Of a DNA stretch of 14,383 bases, positions 1 through 7,945 are shown in pieces. The stretch is from contig PFUQ01000110.1 of assembly GCA_002790175.1 (NCBI GenBank), positions 1 through 14,383 of the forward strand, given 5' to 3'. A program made the translations under genes and the position numbers. Under the pieces are notes generated by a model, which was given only the letters and a program-made list of their open reading frames with translations, did no database searches and was not told where the DNA came from. Source of the DNA: Flavobacteriales bacterium CG_4_9_14_3_um_filter_32_8 (GTDB lineage Bacteria > Bacteroidota > Bacteroidia > Flavobacteriales_E > Vicingaceae). The first letter of the stretch is position 1. Each line of letters starts with the position of its first letter.

Positions 1-1210
1 TTAACATATTTCCTGTATCAACATCTTCTGGCTTCAGATTATGAGCAGTTTCAACGAAAGGAACAGCATCTTCAAAATCTTTTTTTGCCCCTGCTTTTAG
101 TTCATCATATTTTTTAGTTTCACTTAACGCTAGTTTATTAGATTCATTAATTTTATCAGCACCCGCATTAAAATAAAAAGCACCTAAATTAAACGCAGCA
201 TCGTAATATGCTGGTTTCAATTCTAATGCCTTTTTATAATCTAATATTGCTTTATCACTTTCTTTTAAATTTTCGTAAACTGTACCTCTAGCAAAATATA
301 AAACTTCATTTTTTTCATCATTTCCGATAGCAATATTCAAATTTTGTAATGCTTCATCGTACTTTTCAGATTGCAAATAATCTTCTAACTCCTCCACAAT
401 TAAGTTATTATTATTGGGATAAGCAGCCCTACCTTTCTTAATGTACTCCATTGCTTTCTCTTTATTGCCTTCTTTTTTATATATCTTGGACATCGACCTG
501 TATAAATCAGCACCATTACCATCAACATTGTATTTTAGCATAATTAATGCATCATACAGTTGTTTAGCAGCTTCATTATCACCAGCATATTCTGAAGCTA
601 AAGCAGTGTTATACATGATAACAGTATCCATTTTTCCTCCCAACTGGTTTAAAAGCAACGATTTACTAAAATTCTCTTGAGCAGCTTTATACTCTTTTTT
701 CGTGAATTTTCTAATTCCTTCATTCGCATATTCACCTGCTAAACCTGGTAGTTTTCTACCCCTAATTTCAGCAGTGTACATTTCATCATCTACTTTTGTT
801 GTTTTATTTTGTAAAGCACCAAAAAATTTCATCATATCAGAACCATCTTCTTTTTGTAAATCTAATTTCTTTAATTCAGGATCCACAAAATTTAATACTA
901 AAGTTTTTAAATAAGAATCAGCACATTTTTCTAAAGCATTGGCATCAATTTTTTTACATTCTTGATCATTGCTAGCCAATAAATTAAAATAGATATTACC
1001 CCTATAATACCATGTTTTTGCCCACTCTTTCGTTTGTTCGTGTTCTATGGCAGAATTTATGGCTTCAACACCATTAGCTAATTCACTACATTTCCCATTT
1101 CTTTGAAATGCTTCATTATAACTATATGCACTTTGAACTTTTGTTTTTTGTGCTTCAACAGCAGATGTAAGTACAAAAGCTGTTACTACTAAAATATATT
1201 TTTTACTCAT
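1..1210 (-). CDS. Exported TPR-repeat protein, 3' end beyond window
   Basis: Translating the minus strand from the ATG at 1208-1210 gives an open frame of 403 codons that runs off the left edge without a stop, so the C terminus is missing. Residues 1-21 look like a Sec signal peptide (MSKKYILVVTAF, then a small-residue site ending VEA before Gln). The rest is helical with TPR-like units: clearest are a stretch with KAMEYIKKGRAAYPNN, one with YDEALQNLNIAIGNDEKN and one with SDKAILDYKKALELKP, the last two a typical TPR pair. Such proteins are normally periplasmic or envelope scaffolds binding other proteins; no enzymatic motif is visible. It lies 175 bp downstream of gyrA in the same direction; my recollection, not checked, is that a TPR gene beside gyrA is common in Flavobacteriia. 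The partner is unknown. Confidence 0.88.
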   Translation of the reverse strand, partial: MSKKYILVVTAFVLTSAVEAQKTKVQSAYSYNEAFQRNGKCSELANGVEAINSAIEHEQTKEWAKTWYYRGNIYFNLLASNDQECKKIDANALEKCADSYLKTLVLNFVDPELKKLDLQKEDGSDMMKFFGALQNKTTKVDDEMYTAEIRGRKLPGLAGEYANEGIRKFTKKEYKAAQENFSKSLLLNQLGGKMDTVIMYNTALASEYAGDNEAAKQLYDALIMLKYNVDGNGADLYRSMSKIYKKEGNKEKAMEYIKKGRAAYPNNNNLIVEELEDYLQSEKYDEALQNLNIAIGNDEKNEVLYFARGTVYENLKESDKAILDYKKALELKPAYYDAAFNLGAFYFNAGADKINESNKLALSETKKYDELKAGAKKDFEDAVPFVETAHNLKPEDVDTGNML

Positions 1211-1301
1211 AAGTTTTATTTTTAGTAATTTGTATGACTCATTTGTGTTTATTTTTTTTGTATGTATTACTCATATTGCTTATTGTTTTTAAAGTGTTTC
1301 T

Positions 1302-1356
1302 GAACTCACTTTGTTCGGTTCGTGAGTTCGCTACGCTCAATTCGTGAGACTTCGTG
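1302..1356. repeat. Short REP-like repeat with inverted repeat and TTCGTGAG copies
   Basis: In the gap between gyrA and the TPR gene, GAACTCAC (1302-1309) and GTGAGTTC (1322-1329) form a perfect 8-bp inverted repeat with a 12-nt loop. TTCGTGAG occurs at 1319-1326 and 1341-1348, and a partial TTCGTG at 1351-1356, separated by GCTACGCTCA. The patch is visibly richer in G+C than the flanks. There is no T-tract after the stem on either strand, so I do not call it a terminator. Short palindromic dispersed repeats look like this, but repetition elsewhere in the genome cannot be seen from this window. Confidence 0.45.
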
Positions 1357-1385
1357 TTCATTTTCTTGTTATTTGTTGCAACTAA

Positions 1386-3980
1386 TTATTCTTCATCATT
1401 ATTATCAACATCCTTGCCATCATTCTCTTCATCAAAATCTTCATTATCAGAAATAGTATCATCTGAAGGCATTGATTCTAGATTAGCTGTAGTAATTACA
1501 TCACCATTTTCATCTAACGTAATTACTTCTTCATCTTCTGTTTTTTCTATTTTTTCAACAGCAGCAATGGTATCATTTCCTTTTAAGTTAATTAATCGAA
1601 CTCCTTGTGTTGCTCTACCCATTACTCTAAGGTTTGCTACCGCCAATCTAATTACTATTCCAGATTTATTAATAATCATTAAATCATCATTATCTGTTAC
1701 GTTTTTAATGGCTATTAAATTTCCTGTTTTTTCTGTAATATTTAAAGTTTTAACTCCTTTTCCACCTCTATTCGTAACTCGGTAATCTTCTATACCAGAA
1801 CGTTTTCCATAACCATTTTCAGAAACAACTAATACATTAGCAGTAGTAACATCGGGAATAGTAATCATACCTATTACCTCATCTTGTTCATTTGCCAATC
1901 TAATACCTCTTACACCCGCTGCATTTCGTCCCATTGGTCGAGTTTTAGATTCGTTAAATCGAATGGCTTTACCTGATTTAAGTGCCATAATAATTTCGTC
2001 AGATCCGGAGGTTAATCTCGCTTCCAACAATCTATCCCCTTCTCTAACAGTAATAGCATTAATTCCATTAGTACGAGGTCTAGAATAAGCTTCTAAAGTA
2101 GTTTTCTTAATAACACCCTTAGTCGTACACATAATGATGTAATTGTTATTAATATAATCTTGATCCTTTAAATCTTTAACATTAATGTATGCTAAAACTT
2201 GATCATCCGATTCAATATTTAACAAGTTTTGGATGGCTCTTCCTTTTGATTGTTTGGATCCTTCTGGAACTTCGAAAACTCTCATCCAAAAACATTTACC
2301 TTTTTCTGTAAAGACTAATAGATAATTATGAGTGGTAGCAATAAATAATTGTTCTAAAAAGTCTTCATCTCTTGTTGCTGTTCCTTTTGAACCAACTCCT
2401 CCTCTATTTTGAAGTTTGTATTCGGATAAAGAAGTTCGTTTCATGTATCCTAGGTGGGAAATAGTAACAACTACCGTTTCATCAGGAATCATATCTTCGA
2501 TGCTAAAATCACCTCCAGCATACTCTATCTCACTTCTTCTTTCGTCTCCATATTTATTTTTAATTTCTGTTAATTCGTCAATTATAATTTGCATTCTTCT
2601 AGGTTCGTTCGCTAAGATATCTTTTAAATCTTCTATTGTTAACATAATTTGCTCGTATTCTGCTCTCAATTTATCTTGCTCTAAACCAGTTAATTGTCTT
2701 AAACGCATTTCAACAATAGCACGAGATTGGATATCACTTAAATTAAAGCGTTCCATTAATTTATCTTTTGCTTCATCCGGACTTTTAGAAGCTCTAATTA
2801 ATTTAATTACTTCTTCAATATTATCCGATGCGATGATTAATCCTTCTAAGATGTGAGCTCTTTCTTCAGCTTTTCTTAATTCAAATTTTGTTCTTCTAAC
2901 AATAACTTCATGTCTAAATTCAACAAATTCAACGATAATATCTTTTAAATTAAGAACAACTGGTCTACCTTTAACTAAAGCAATATTATTGACACTAAAA
3001 GAAGATTGTAAGGCGGTATGTTTAAATAAATTATTTAAAACAACATTTGGAATAGCATCTCTTTTTAGTTCATAAACTATTCGCATACCATTTCTATCGG
3101 ATTCATCACGAATATCAGATATTCCATCAATTTTGTTTTCATTTATTAAATCAGCAGTTTTTTTAATCATATCAGCTTTATTAACTTGATATGGAATTTC
3201 TGAAATAATAATTCTAAACCTACCTGAACTGGTTTCTTCTAATTCTGTTTTTGATCTGATTACTATTCTACCTCTACCAGTTGCAAAAGCGTCTTTTACT
3301 CCTTGATAACCGTAGATGATACCTCCTGTTGGAAAATCAGGGGCTTTAATGTATTTCATTAAACCTTCTATATCAATATCTCTATTGTCAATATAGGCGA
3401 TTGTGCCATCAATAACTTCAGTTAAATTATGTGGAGCCATATTGGTAGCCATACCAACAGCAATACCAGAAGCTCCATTTAATAATAAGGCTGGTATTCT
3501 TGTAGGAAGAACAGTTGGTTCTTCTAATGAATCATCAAAGTTTAGCGTAAAATCTACTGTCTCTTTATCAATATCTGCAAGCATTTCTTCTGCAATCTTC
3601 TTTAATCTTGCCTCCGTATATCTCATTGCCGCAGGGCTATCTCCATCAACTGAACCAAAGTTACCTTGCCCATCAACCAGCATATATCTTAACGACCATT
3701 CTTGAGCCATACGAACCATTGAATCGTAAACAGCAGTATCACCATGCGGATGATATTTACCTAAAACTTCACCGACTATTCTTGCCGATTTTTTAAATGG
3801 AGTATTTGAACGAACACCTAATTCCATCATTCCAAATAAAATTCTTCTATGAACTGGTTTTAATCCATCTCTAACATCTGGCAGGGCTCTAGAAACAATA
3901 ACCGACATCGAATAATCGATGTAAGCAGATTTCATTTCTTTTTCAATATTAATTTTAATTATTTTTTCTCCTTCTATCAT
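1386..3980 (-). CDS. gyrA: DNA gyrase subunit A
   Basis: This 864-residue protein is the breakage-reunion subunit of DNA gyrase, which with GyrB introduces negative supercoils using ATP. The N-terminal half has the topoisomerase IIA core: RALPDVRDGLKPVHRR (31-46), the quinolone-resistance region around HPHGDTAVYD (77-86) and the catalytic tyrosine Tyr121 in AAMRYTEARL. The C-terminal half is the DNA-wrapping beta-pinwheel, with a GyrA-box-like NRGGKG at 747-752 that favours GyrA over ParC, although the leading Gln/Arg of the usual box is replaced. The last ~28 residues are strongly acidic. Length fits the family. The ATG at 3980 starts the conserved N terminus and has no Shine-Dalgarno sequence, as usual in Bacteroidota. 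The gene diverges from clpC across 230 bp; I found no clear promoter for it. Position 82 (E. coli Ser83) is Thr. Confidence 0.97.
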   Translation of the reverse strand: MIEGEKIIKINIEKEMKSAYIDYSMSVIVSRALPDVRDGLKPVHRRILFGMMELGVRSNTPFKKSARIVGEVLGKYHPHGDTAVYDSMVRMAQEWSLRYMLVDGQGNFGSVDGDSPAAMRYTEARLKKIAEEMLADIDKETVDFTLNFDDSLEEPTVLPTRIPALLLNGASGIAVGMATNMAPHNLTEVIDGTIAYIDNRDIDIEGLMKYIKAPDFPTGGIIYGYQGVKDAFATGRGRIVIRSKTELEETSSGRFRIIISEIPYQVNKADMIKKTADLINENKIDGISDIRDESDRNGMRIVYELKRDAIPNVVLNNLFKHTALQSSFSVNNIALVKGRPVVLNLKDIIVEFVEFRHEVIVRRTKFELRKAEERAHILEGLIIASDNIEEVIKLIRASKSPDEAKDKLMERFNLSDIQSRAIVEMRLRQLTGLEQDKLRAEYEQIMLTIEDLKDILANEPRRMQIIIDELTEIKNKYGDERRSEIEYAGGDFSIEDMIPDETVVVTISHLGYMKRTSLSEYKLQNRGGVGSKGTATRDEDFLEQLFIATTHNYLLVFTEKGKCFWMRVFEVPEGSKQSKGRAIQNLLNIESDDQVLAYINVKDLKDQDYINNNYIIMCTTKGVIKKTTLEAYSRPRTNGINAITVREGDRLLEARLTSGSDEIIMALKSGKAIRFNESKTRPMGRNAAGVRGIRLANEQDEVIGMITIPDVTTANVLVVSENGYGKRSGIEDYRVTNRGGKGVKTLNITEKTGNLIAIKNVTDNDDLMIINKSGIVIRLAVANLRVMGRATQGVRLINLKGNDTIAAVEKIEKTEDEEVITLDENGDVITTANLESMPSDDTISDNEDFDEENDGKDVDNNDEE

Positions 3981-4148
3981 TTTTTTGGTTTATTTTCTTT
4001 ACTATTTTACCTTAAATTTTATCTTTTTTAAAGTTCTCCGAAATTACAAAAAATCATCGTAAAATTATGTGGTTTTTAATGCTTACTTACTAACAAAATT
4101 CTGTTGAAAAAGGTATTTTAATATCATTAATGAAAATACTTATATATT

Positions 4149-4156
4149 TATTTTTG
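4149..4156 (+). promoter_or_regulatory. Possible -7 promoter box for clpC
   Basis: TATTTTTG fits the Bacteroidota -7 consensus TAnnTTTG and lies 54 nt before the clpC ATG. No TTG is found at the expected -33 spacing, and the region is so AT-rich that a chance match is plausible. Confidence 0.3.
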
Positions 4157-4167
4157 AATTAATTCAA
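4154..4167. promoter_or_regulatory. 14-bp perfect palindrome upstream of clpC
   Basis: TTGAATTAATTCAA is a perfect palindrome in the gyrA-clpC divergent region and overlaps the candidate -7 box of clpC, a position where a repressor could act. It is not a CIRCE or CtsR-type site. In DNA this AT-rich a 7-bp half-site can arise by chance. Confidence 0.2.
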
Positions 4168-4210
4168 TTAATCCTAATTTTAATATGTTAGAGTAATTAA
4201 ATAAAATATT

Positions 4211-6784
4211 ATGGACGCAAATTTTTCAGCAAAAGTAAAAGATGTCATCACTTATAGTAAGGAGGAAGCCCTTCGATTAGGTCATGATTACATTGGAGTT
4301 GAGCATTTATTATTAGGAATCCTTAGAGAAGGAAACGGATTAGCTGTTAAAATTCTCTCTAATTTAGGTGTTGACCTAAAAGAATTAAGAACCAAAATTG
4401 AAACTTCAACTAAAGTTGGTAATAGTTCTAATACGCAGCTTTCTAATATTCCACTCGTTAAACAAGCAGAAAAAGTTTTAAAAATAACTTACTTAGAAGC
4501 TAAAGTTTTAAAAAATAACATCATTGGAACTGAACACTTGCTACTTTCAATTTTAAAAGGTGAGGACAATATCGCAACCAATGCATTACACGATTTAAAT
4601 GTAACTTATGAATTGGTAAAAGATGAAGTGATGATTTTAAACATTAATGAAGAAGATGTCTTTAAAGCTAAATTTCCTAATAACCCACCTGATGATGATG
4701 ACGATGATGATAGTAGTGATTCAGGAAAAGGATTTATGGGTAGCTCTGGATCATCGAAAGGTGCCACCAAATCAAAAACTCCTGTTTTAGATAATTTTGG
4801 AAGAGATTTAACAAAATATGCTGAAGATGGAAAATTAGATCCGATTGTTGGTAGAGAAAAAGAAATAGAAAGAGTGTCGCAAATATTAAGTAGAAGAAAA
4901 AAAAATAATCCAATACTAATTGGAGACCCTGGCGTTGGAAAATCTGCAATAGCAGAAGGATTAGCTTTAAGAATTATTCAGAAAAAAGTTTCTCGGGTTC
5001 TTTTTGGAAAACGATTAGTAACACTTGATTTGGCATCATTAGTTGCTGGAACAAAATATAGAGGTCAGTTTGAAGAAAGAATGAAAGCAGTAATGAATGA
5101 ATTGGAAAAATCTCCAGACATCATCTTATTTATTGATGAAATTCATACCATCATTGGTGCTGGAGGTGCTTCAGGATCATTAGATGCTTCTAATATGTTT
5201 AAACCTGCCTTAGCTAGAGGAGAACTTCAATGTATTGGAGCTACTACTCTTGATGAGTATCGACAATACATTGAAAAAGATGGTGCTTTAGAAAGAAGAT
5301 TTCAAAAAGTGATTGTTGATCCAACTACTGTAAACGAAACCATTGAGATTCTTAATAATATAAAGGAAAAATACGAAGACCATCACAATGTTACCTACAC
5401 TCCTGAAGCAATTGTTGCTTGTGTAAAACTAACCGATCGATACATGACAGATAGGCATTTACCTGATAAAGCTATCGATGCATTAGATGAAGCTGGTTCT
5501 AGAGTTCATATCACTAATATAAAAGTTCCAAAAAATATTATTGAGATTGAAAAGAAAATAGAAGAAATAAAAGATAAAAAAAATCATGTAGTACGTAGCC
5601 AAAAGTATGAGGAAGCTGCCCAACTTAGAGATACTGAAAGAACACTACTTGAAGATTTGAATTTAGCTAAAAAAGGATGGGAAGAAGAAACTAAAAATCA
5701 TAAGGAAGTTGTTTCTGAACAAAATGTCGCTGAAGTTGTTGCTATGATGACTGGAATACCAGCTCAAAGAATTGCACAAGCAGAAGGCGACCGTTTAGGT
5801 AAAATGTATGATGAAATTAATGATAAAGTAATTGGTCAGGAAGAGGCTGTTAAAAAAGTTGTAAAAGCGATACAACGAAACAGGGCAGGTTTAAAAGATC
5901 CTAATAAACCTATTGGTTCTTTCATTTTCTTAGGTCCTACTGGTGTTGGAAAAACACAACTTGCTAAAGTATTGGCAAAATATTTATTTGATAGTGAAGA
6001 TGCATTAATTAGAATAGATATGAGTGAATATATGGAAAAATTCGCTGTGTCTCGTTTGGTAGGAGCTCCTCCAGGTTATGTTGGCTATGAAGAAGGTGGT
6101 CAACTTACCGAAAAAGTAAGAAGAAAACCTTACTCTATTGTTTTGCTTGATGAAATTGAAAAAGCACATCCTGATGTATTCAACCTTCTGTTACAAGCAC
6201 TAGATGATGGTTTATTAACTGATAGTTCGGGAAGAAAAATCAATTTCAAAAATACCATCATCATCATGACTTCGAATATTGGTTCACGACAGTTAAAAGA
6301 TTTTGGTCAAGGTGTTGGTTTCTCTACTTCTGCTAAAAAGGAAAGTTCTGATGAACATACCGCTGGAGTTATTACCAATGCACTTAAAAAAGCTTTTGCT
6401 CCAGAATTTTTAAATAGAATTGATGATGTAGTTATTTTTAATTCTTTGGAAAAAGAGGATATTAAGAAAATCATTGATATTGAATTAAGAAGCCTTTATG
6501 CAAGAATAGAAGAACTAGGTTATTTCATCAACTTATCTGACGAGGCAAAAGATTTTATTGCTGAAAAGGGTTATGATTCTGCTTATGGTGCTCGCCCATT
6601 AAAAAGAGCGATTCAAAAATACCTTGAAGATCCTTTAGCCGAAGAAATAATTCAATCTAATCTTACTGAGGGCAATACCATTAATGTTAAACTTGATACG
6701 GTGACTCAAGAGTTGGTTTTTTCTATTTCTAAAACTCAAAAAAAGAAAAAGAATCCTGATGTAGAACAAGATAAAGAAGGATAA
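4211..6784 (+). CDS. clpC: ClpC-type AAA+ unfoldase, ATP-binding subunit of Clp protease
   Basis: This 857-residue Hsp100 protein unfolds substrates and feeds them to the ClpP peptidase in the cytoplasm. In order it has a double Clp_N domain (about 1-145), a linker with seven consecutive Asp (161-167) followed by Gly/Ser, AAA+ domain 1 with Walker A GDPGVGKS (238-245) and Walker B IILFIDE (304-310), a short UVR-like coiled segment (about 446-490, with QKYEEAAQLRD), and AAA+ domain 2 with Walker A GPTGVGKT (575-582) and Walker B IVLLDE (643-648). The VGF at 702-704 fits the ClpP-docking loop pattern. The short middle segment and this loop favour ClpC over the disaggregase ClpB, whose middle domain is much longer. 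The Lys-rich tail is ordinary. The gene stands alone, divergent from gyrA, and ends before a strong terminator. Confidence 0.95.
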   Translation: MDANFSAKVKDVITYSKEEALRLGHDYIGVEHLLLGILREGNGLAVKILSNLGVDLKELRTKIETSTKVGNSSNTQLSNIPLVKQAEKVLKITYLEAKVLKNNIIGTEHLLLSILKGEDNIATNALHDLNVTYELVKDEVMILNINEEDVFKAKFPNNPPDDDDDDDSSDSGKGFMGSSGSSKGATKSKTPVLDNFGRDLTKYAEDGKLDPIVGREKEIERVSQILSRRKKNNPILIGDPGVGKSAIAEGLALRIIQKKVSRVLFGKRLVTLDLASLVAGTKYRGQFEERMKAVMNELEKSPDIILFIDEIHTIIGAGGASGSLDASNMFKPALARGELQCIGATTLDEYRQYIEKDGALERRFQKVIVDPTTVNETIEILNNIKEKYEDHHNVTYTPEAIVACVKLTDRYMTDRHLPDKAIDALDEAGSRVHITNIKVPKNIIEIEKKIEEIKDKKNHVVRSQKYEEAAQLRDTERTLLEDLNLAKKGWEEETKNHKEVVSEQNVAEVVAMMTGIPAQRIAQAEGDRLGKMYDEINDKVIGQEEAVKKVVKAIQRNRAGLKDPNKPIGSFIFLGPTGVGKTQLAKVLAKYLFDSEDALIRIDMSEYMEKFAVSRLVGAPPGYVGYEEGGQLTEKVRRKPYSIVLLDEIEKAHPDVFNLLLQALDDGLLTDSSGRKINFKNTIIIMTSNIGSRQLKDFGQGVGFSTSAKKESSDEHTAGVITNALKKAFAPEFLNRIDDVVIFNSLEKEDIKKIIDIELRSLYARIEELGYFINLSDEAKDFIAEKGYDSAYGARPLKRAIQKYLEDPLAEEIIQSNLTEGNTINVKLDTVTQELVFSISKTQKKKKNPDVEQDKEG

Positions 6785-6797
6785 GGAGAATTTAGTT

Positions 6798-6837
6798 ACA
6801 AAAAAACCATTAAAGACATCTTTAATGGTTTTTTTGT
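6798..6837. terminator. Bidirectional intrinsic terminator between clpC and fabI
   Basis: This is a perfect 40-bp inverted repeat: two 19-bp arms with only 2 nt between them. The core CCATTAAAGA pairs with TCTTTAATGG, and runs of seven A and seven T flank it, so a stem followed by a U-tract is made on either strand. It lies 13 nt after the clpC stop and 14 nt after the fabI stop, serving two convergent genes. Confidence 0.85.
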
Positions 6838-6851
6838 ATCAATTTTTTGTA

Positions 6852-7664
6852 TTATCTTTCTTCAAAATGACTCATCGTTCTATCGGTAACCGCTGTTTTA
6901 GAAAAACCTCCATCATGATATAAATTTTGCATGGTTACATATTTTGTTAAATCAGAAAACAAGGTAATGCAATAATCAGCACATGCTTCAGAAGAAGCAT
7001 TCCCAAGTGGTGAATTGCTATTTGCAAAATTATACAAGGAATTAAATCCTTTAATACCGTTACCAGCTGTAGTTTTAGTGGGTGACTGAGAAATAGTGTT
7101 AACTCTCACTTTTTTGTCAAGCCCATAATAATAACCAAAAGTTCGAGCGATAGATTCTAATAATGATTTTGCATCAGACATATCATTATAACCAGGAATA
7201 GCCAACTGTGCAGCAATATAAGAAAGGGCAACTATAGAGCCCCATTCATTCATAATATCTTTTTCTTTTGCAATTTTCATTACTCTGTGGAATGAAATGG
7301 CAGAGATATCAATTCCTTTGGCATAGAAATCGTAATTAGATTCAGTATATGGAATTTTTTTACGTACATTAACTGACATACCAATGGAATGTAAAATGAA
7401 ATCTATTTTCCCGAATTTTTCAGCAGTTTTATTAAATAAATTTTCTAGGTCTTCCATAGAGGTAACATCAGCTGAAACGACATCTGAACCAGTAGCTTTA
7501 GCTAATTCATCTAGTTCTCCCATTCTTAGGGCAACTGGAGCATTTGTTAAAATAAATTCAGCACCTTCTTCATGAGCTTTTAAAGCTACTTTCCATGCAA
7601 TTGAATCAACATTTAGTGCTCCAAATATGATTCCTTTTTTTCCTTTTAAAAGATTGTATGACAT
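6852..7664 (-). CDS. fabI: Enoyl-[acyl-carrier-protein] reductase (FabI type)
   Basis: FabI catalyses the last step of each type II fatty-acid elongation cycle, reducing enoyl-ACP with NAD(P)H in the cytoplasm. The 270-residue protein is an SDR fold: a FabI-type nucleotide-binding start (KGIIFGALNVDSIAWKVA, 10-27), LHSIGM (91-96), and the catalytic pair Tyr149 and Tyr159 with Lys166, the last two in the FabI spacing Tyr-x6-Lys. SQSPTKTTAG (192-201) is the substrate-loop region. The HDGGFS near the C terminus is typical of the Bacteroidota form. I chose the ATG at 7664; an in-frame TTG two codons upstream (7670) would give MNMSY but adds nothing conserved. It is the last gene of the minus-strand cluster, 59 nt from the small lipoprotein gene, and may also have its own promoter. 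Confidence 0.95.
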   Translation of the reverse strand: MSYNLLKGKKGIIFGALNVDSIAWKVALKAHEEGAEFILTNAPVALRMGELDELAKATGSDVVSADVTSMEDLENLFNKTAEKFGKIDFILHSIGMSVNVRKKIPYTESNYDFYAKGIDISAISFHRVMKIAKEKDIMNEWGSIVALSYIAAQLAIPGYNDMSDAKSLLESIARTFGYYYGLDKKVRVNTISQSPTKTTAGNGIKGFNSLYNFANSNSPLGNASSEACADYCITLFSDLTKYVTMQNLYHDGGFSKTAVTDRTMSHFEER

Positions 7665-7691
7665 ATTCAATTTTTGATTTTACTTAATGCA

Positions 7692-7699
7692 CAAATATA
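7692..7699 (-). promoter_or_regulatory. Possible -7 promoter box for fabI
   Basis: On the minus strand this reads TATATTTG, an exact match to TAnnTTTG, 27 nt before the fabI ATG and downstream of the lipoprotein stop codon. The same octamer lies before bamD. No TTG is seen at -33, so this is suggestive only. Confidence 0.4.
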
Positions 7700-7723
7700 T
7701 GGATAAATAAAAGTAATGTATGA

Positions 7724-7909
7724 TTAATATTTATTTTTTCTCACCCTTTTTGCAGACGCAGGTTTTGAATGGTATTTTACCGATCTTGGTGCACCTCCTT
7801 GTTTAACAACAGCCCCACTTCTATGGGGATCACAACTACTTACAGAAATTGTAAATAGAAACAATAAAGGAGTTAATAAAATTAAATGATATTTTTTTAA
7901 ATAATGCAT
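7724..7909 (-). CDS. Small putative lipoprotein, 61 residues
   Basis: The product has a basic start (MHYLKKYH), a hydrophobic stretch rich in Leu/Phe and the lipobox VSSC with Cys26, so the mature lipoprotein would be only 36 residues. That mature part is strongly basic, ending with several Arg/Lys (KRVRKNKY), with Asp directly after the cysteine. No family is recognised. The gene is squeezed between recN (36 nt upstream) and fabI, all on the minus strand, consistent with membership of the operon. The clean lipobox and the lack of any competing frame support it being real, though its small size leaves some doubt. The basic tail might contact anionic envelope polymers, which is speculation. 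Confidence 0.7.
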   Translation of the reverse strand: MHYLKKYHLILLTPLLFLFTISVSSCDPHRSGAVVKQGGAPRSVKYHSKPASAKRVRKNKY

Positions 7910-7945
7910 AATCTGACCTAAGTAGGCTTTAAAATTAATAAGAAA

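Noticed and set aside
1302..1329. Intrinsic terminator for gyrA
   Set aside because: The inverted repeat has a 12-nt loop and no T-tract on either strand after the stem.
1354..1785. Plus-strand open frames inside gyrA, fabI, recN, DUF4835 and coaBC, for example 1354-1785
   Set aside because: They lie antisense to well-recognised genes, show low-complexity Ser/Leu/Ile-rich composition and match no family.
4211..6784. ClpB instead of ClpC
   Set aside because: The middle region is a short UVR-like segment, not the long ClpB coiled-coil domain, and a VGF ClpP-loop motif is present in the second AAA+ domain.
7665..7670. TTG start for fabI two codons upstream
   Set aside because: The ATG at 7664 starts the conserved MSYNLLKGKKG sequence; the extra two residues have no support.
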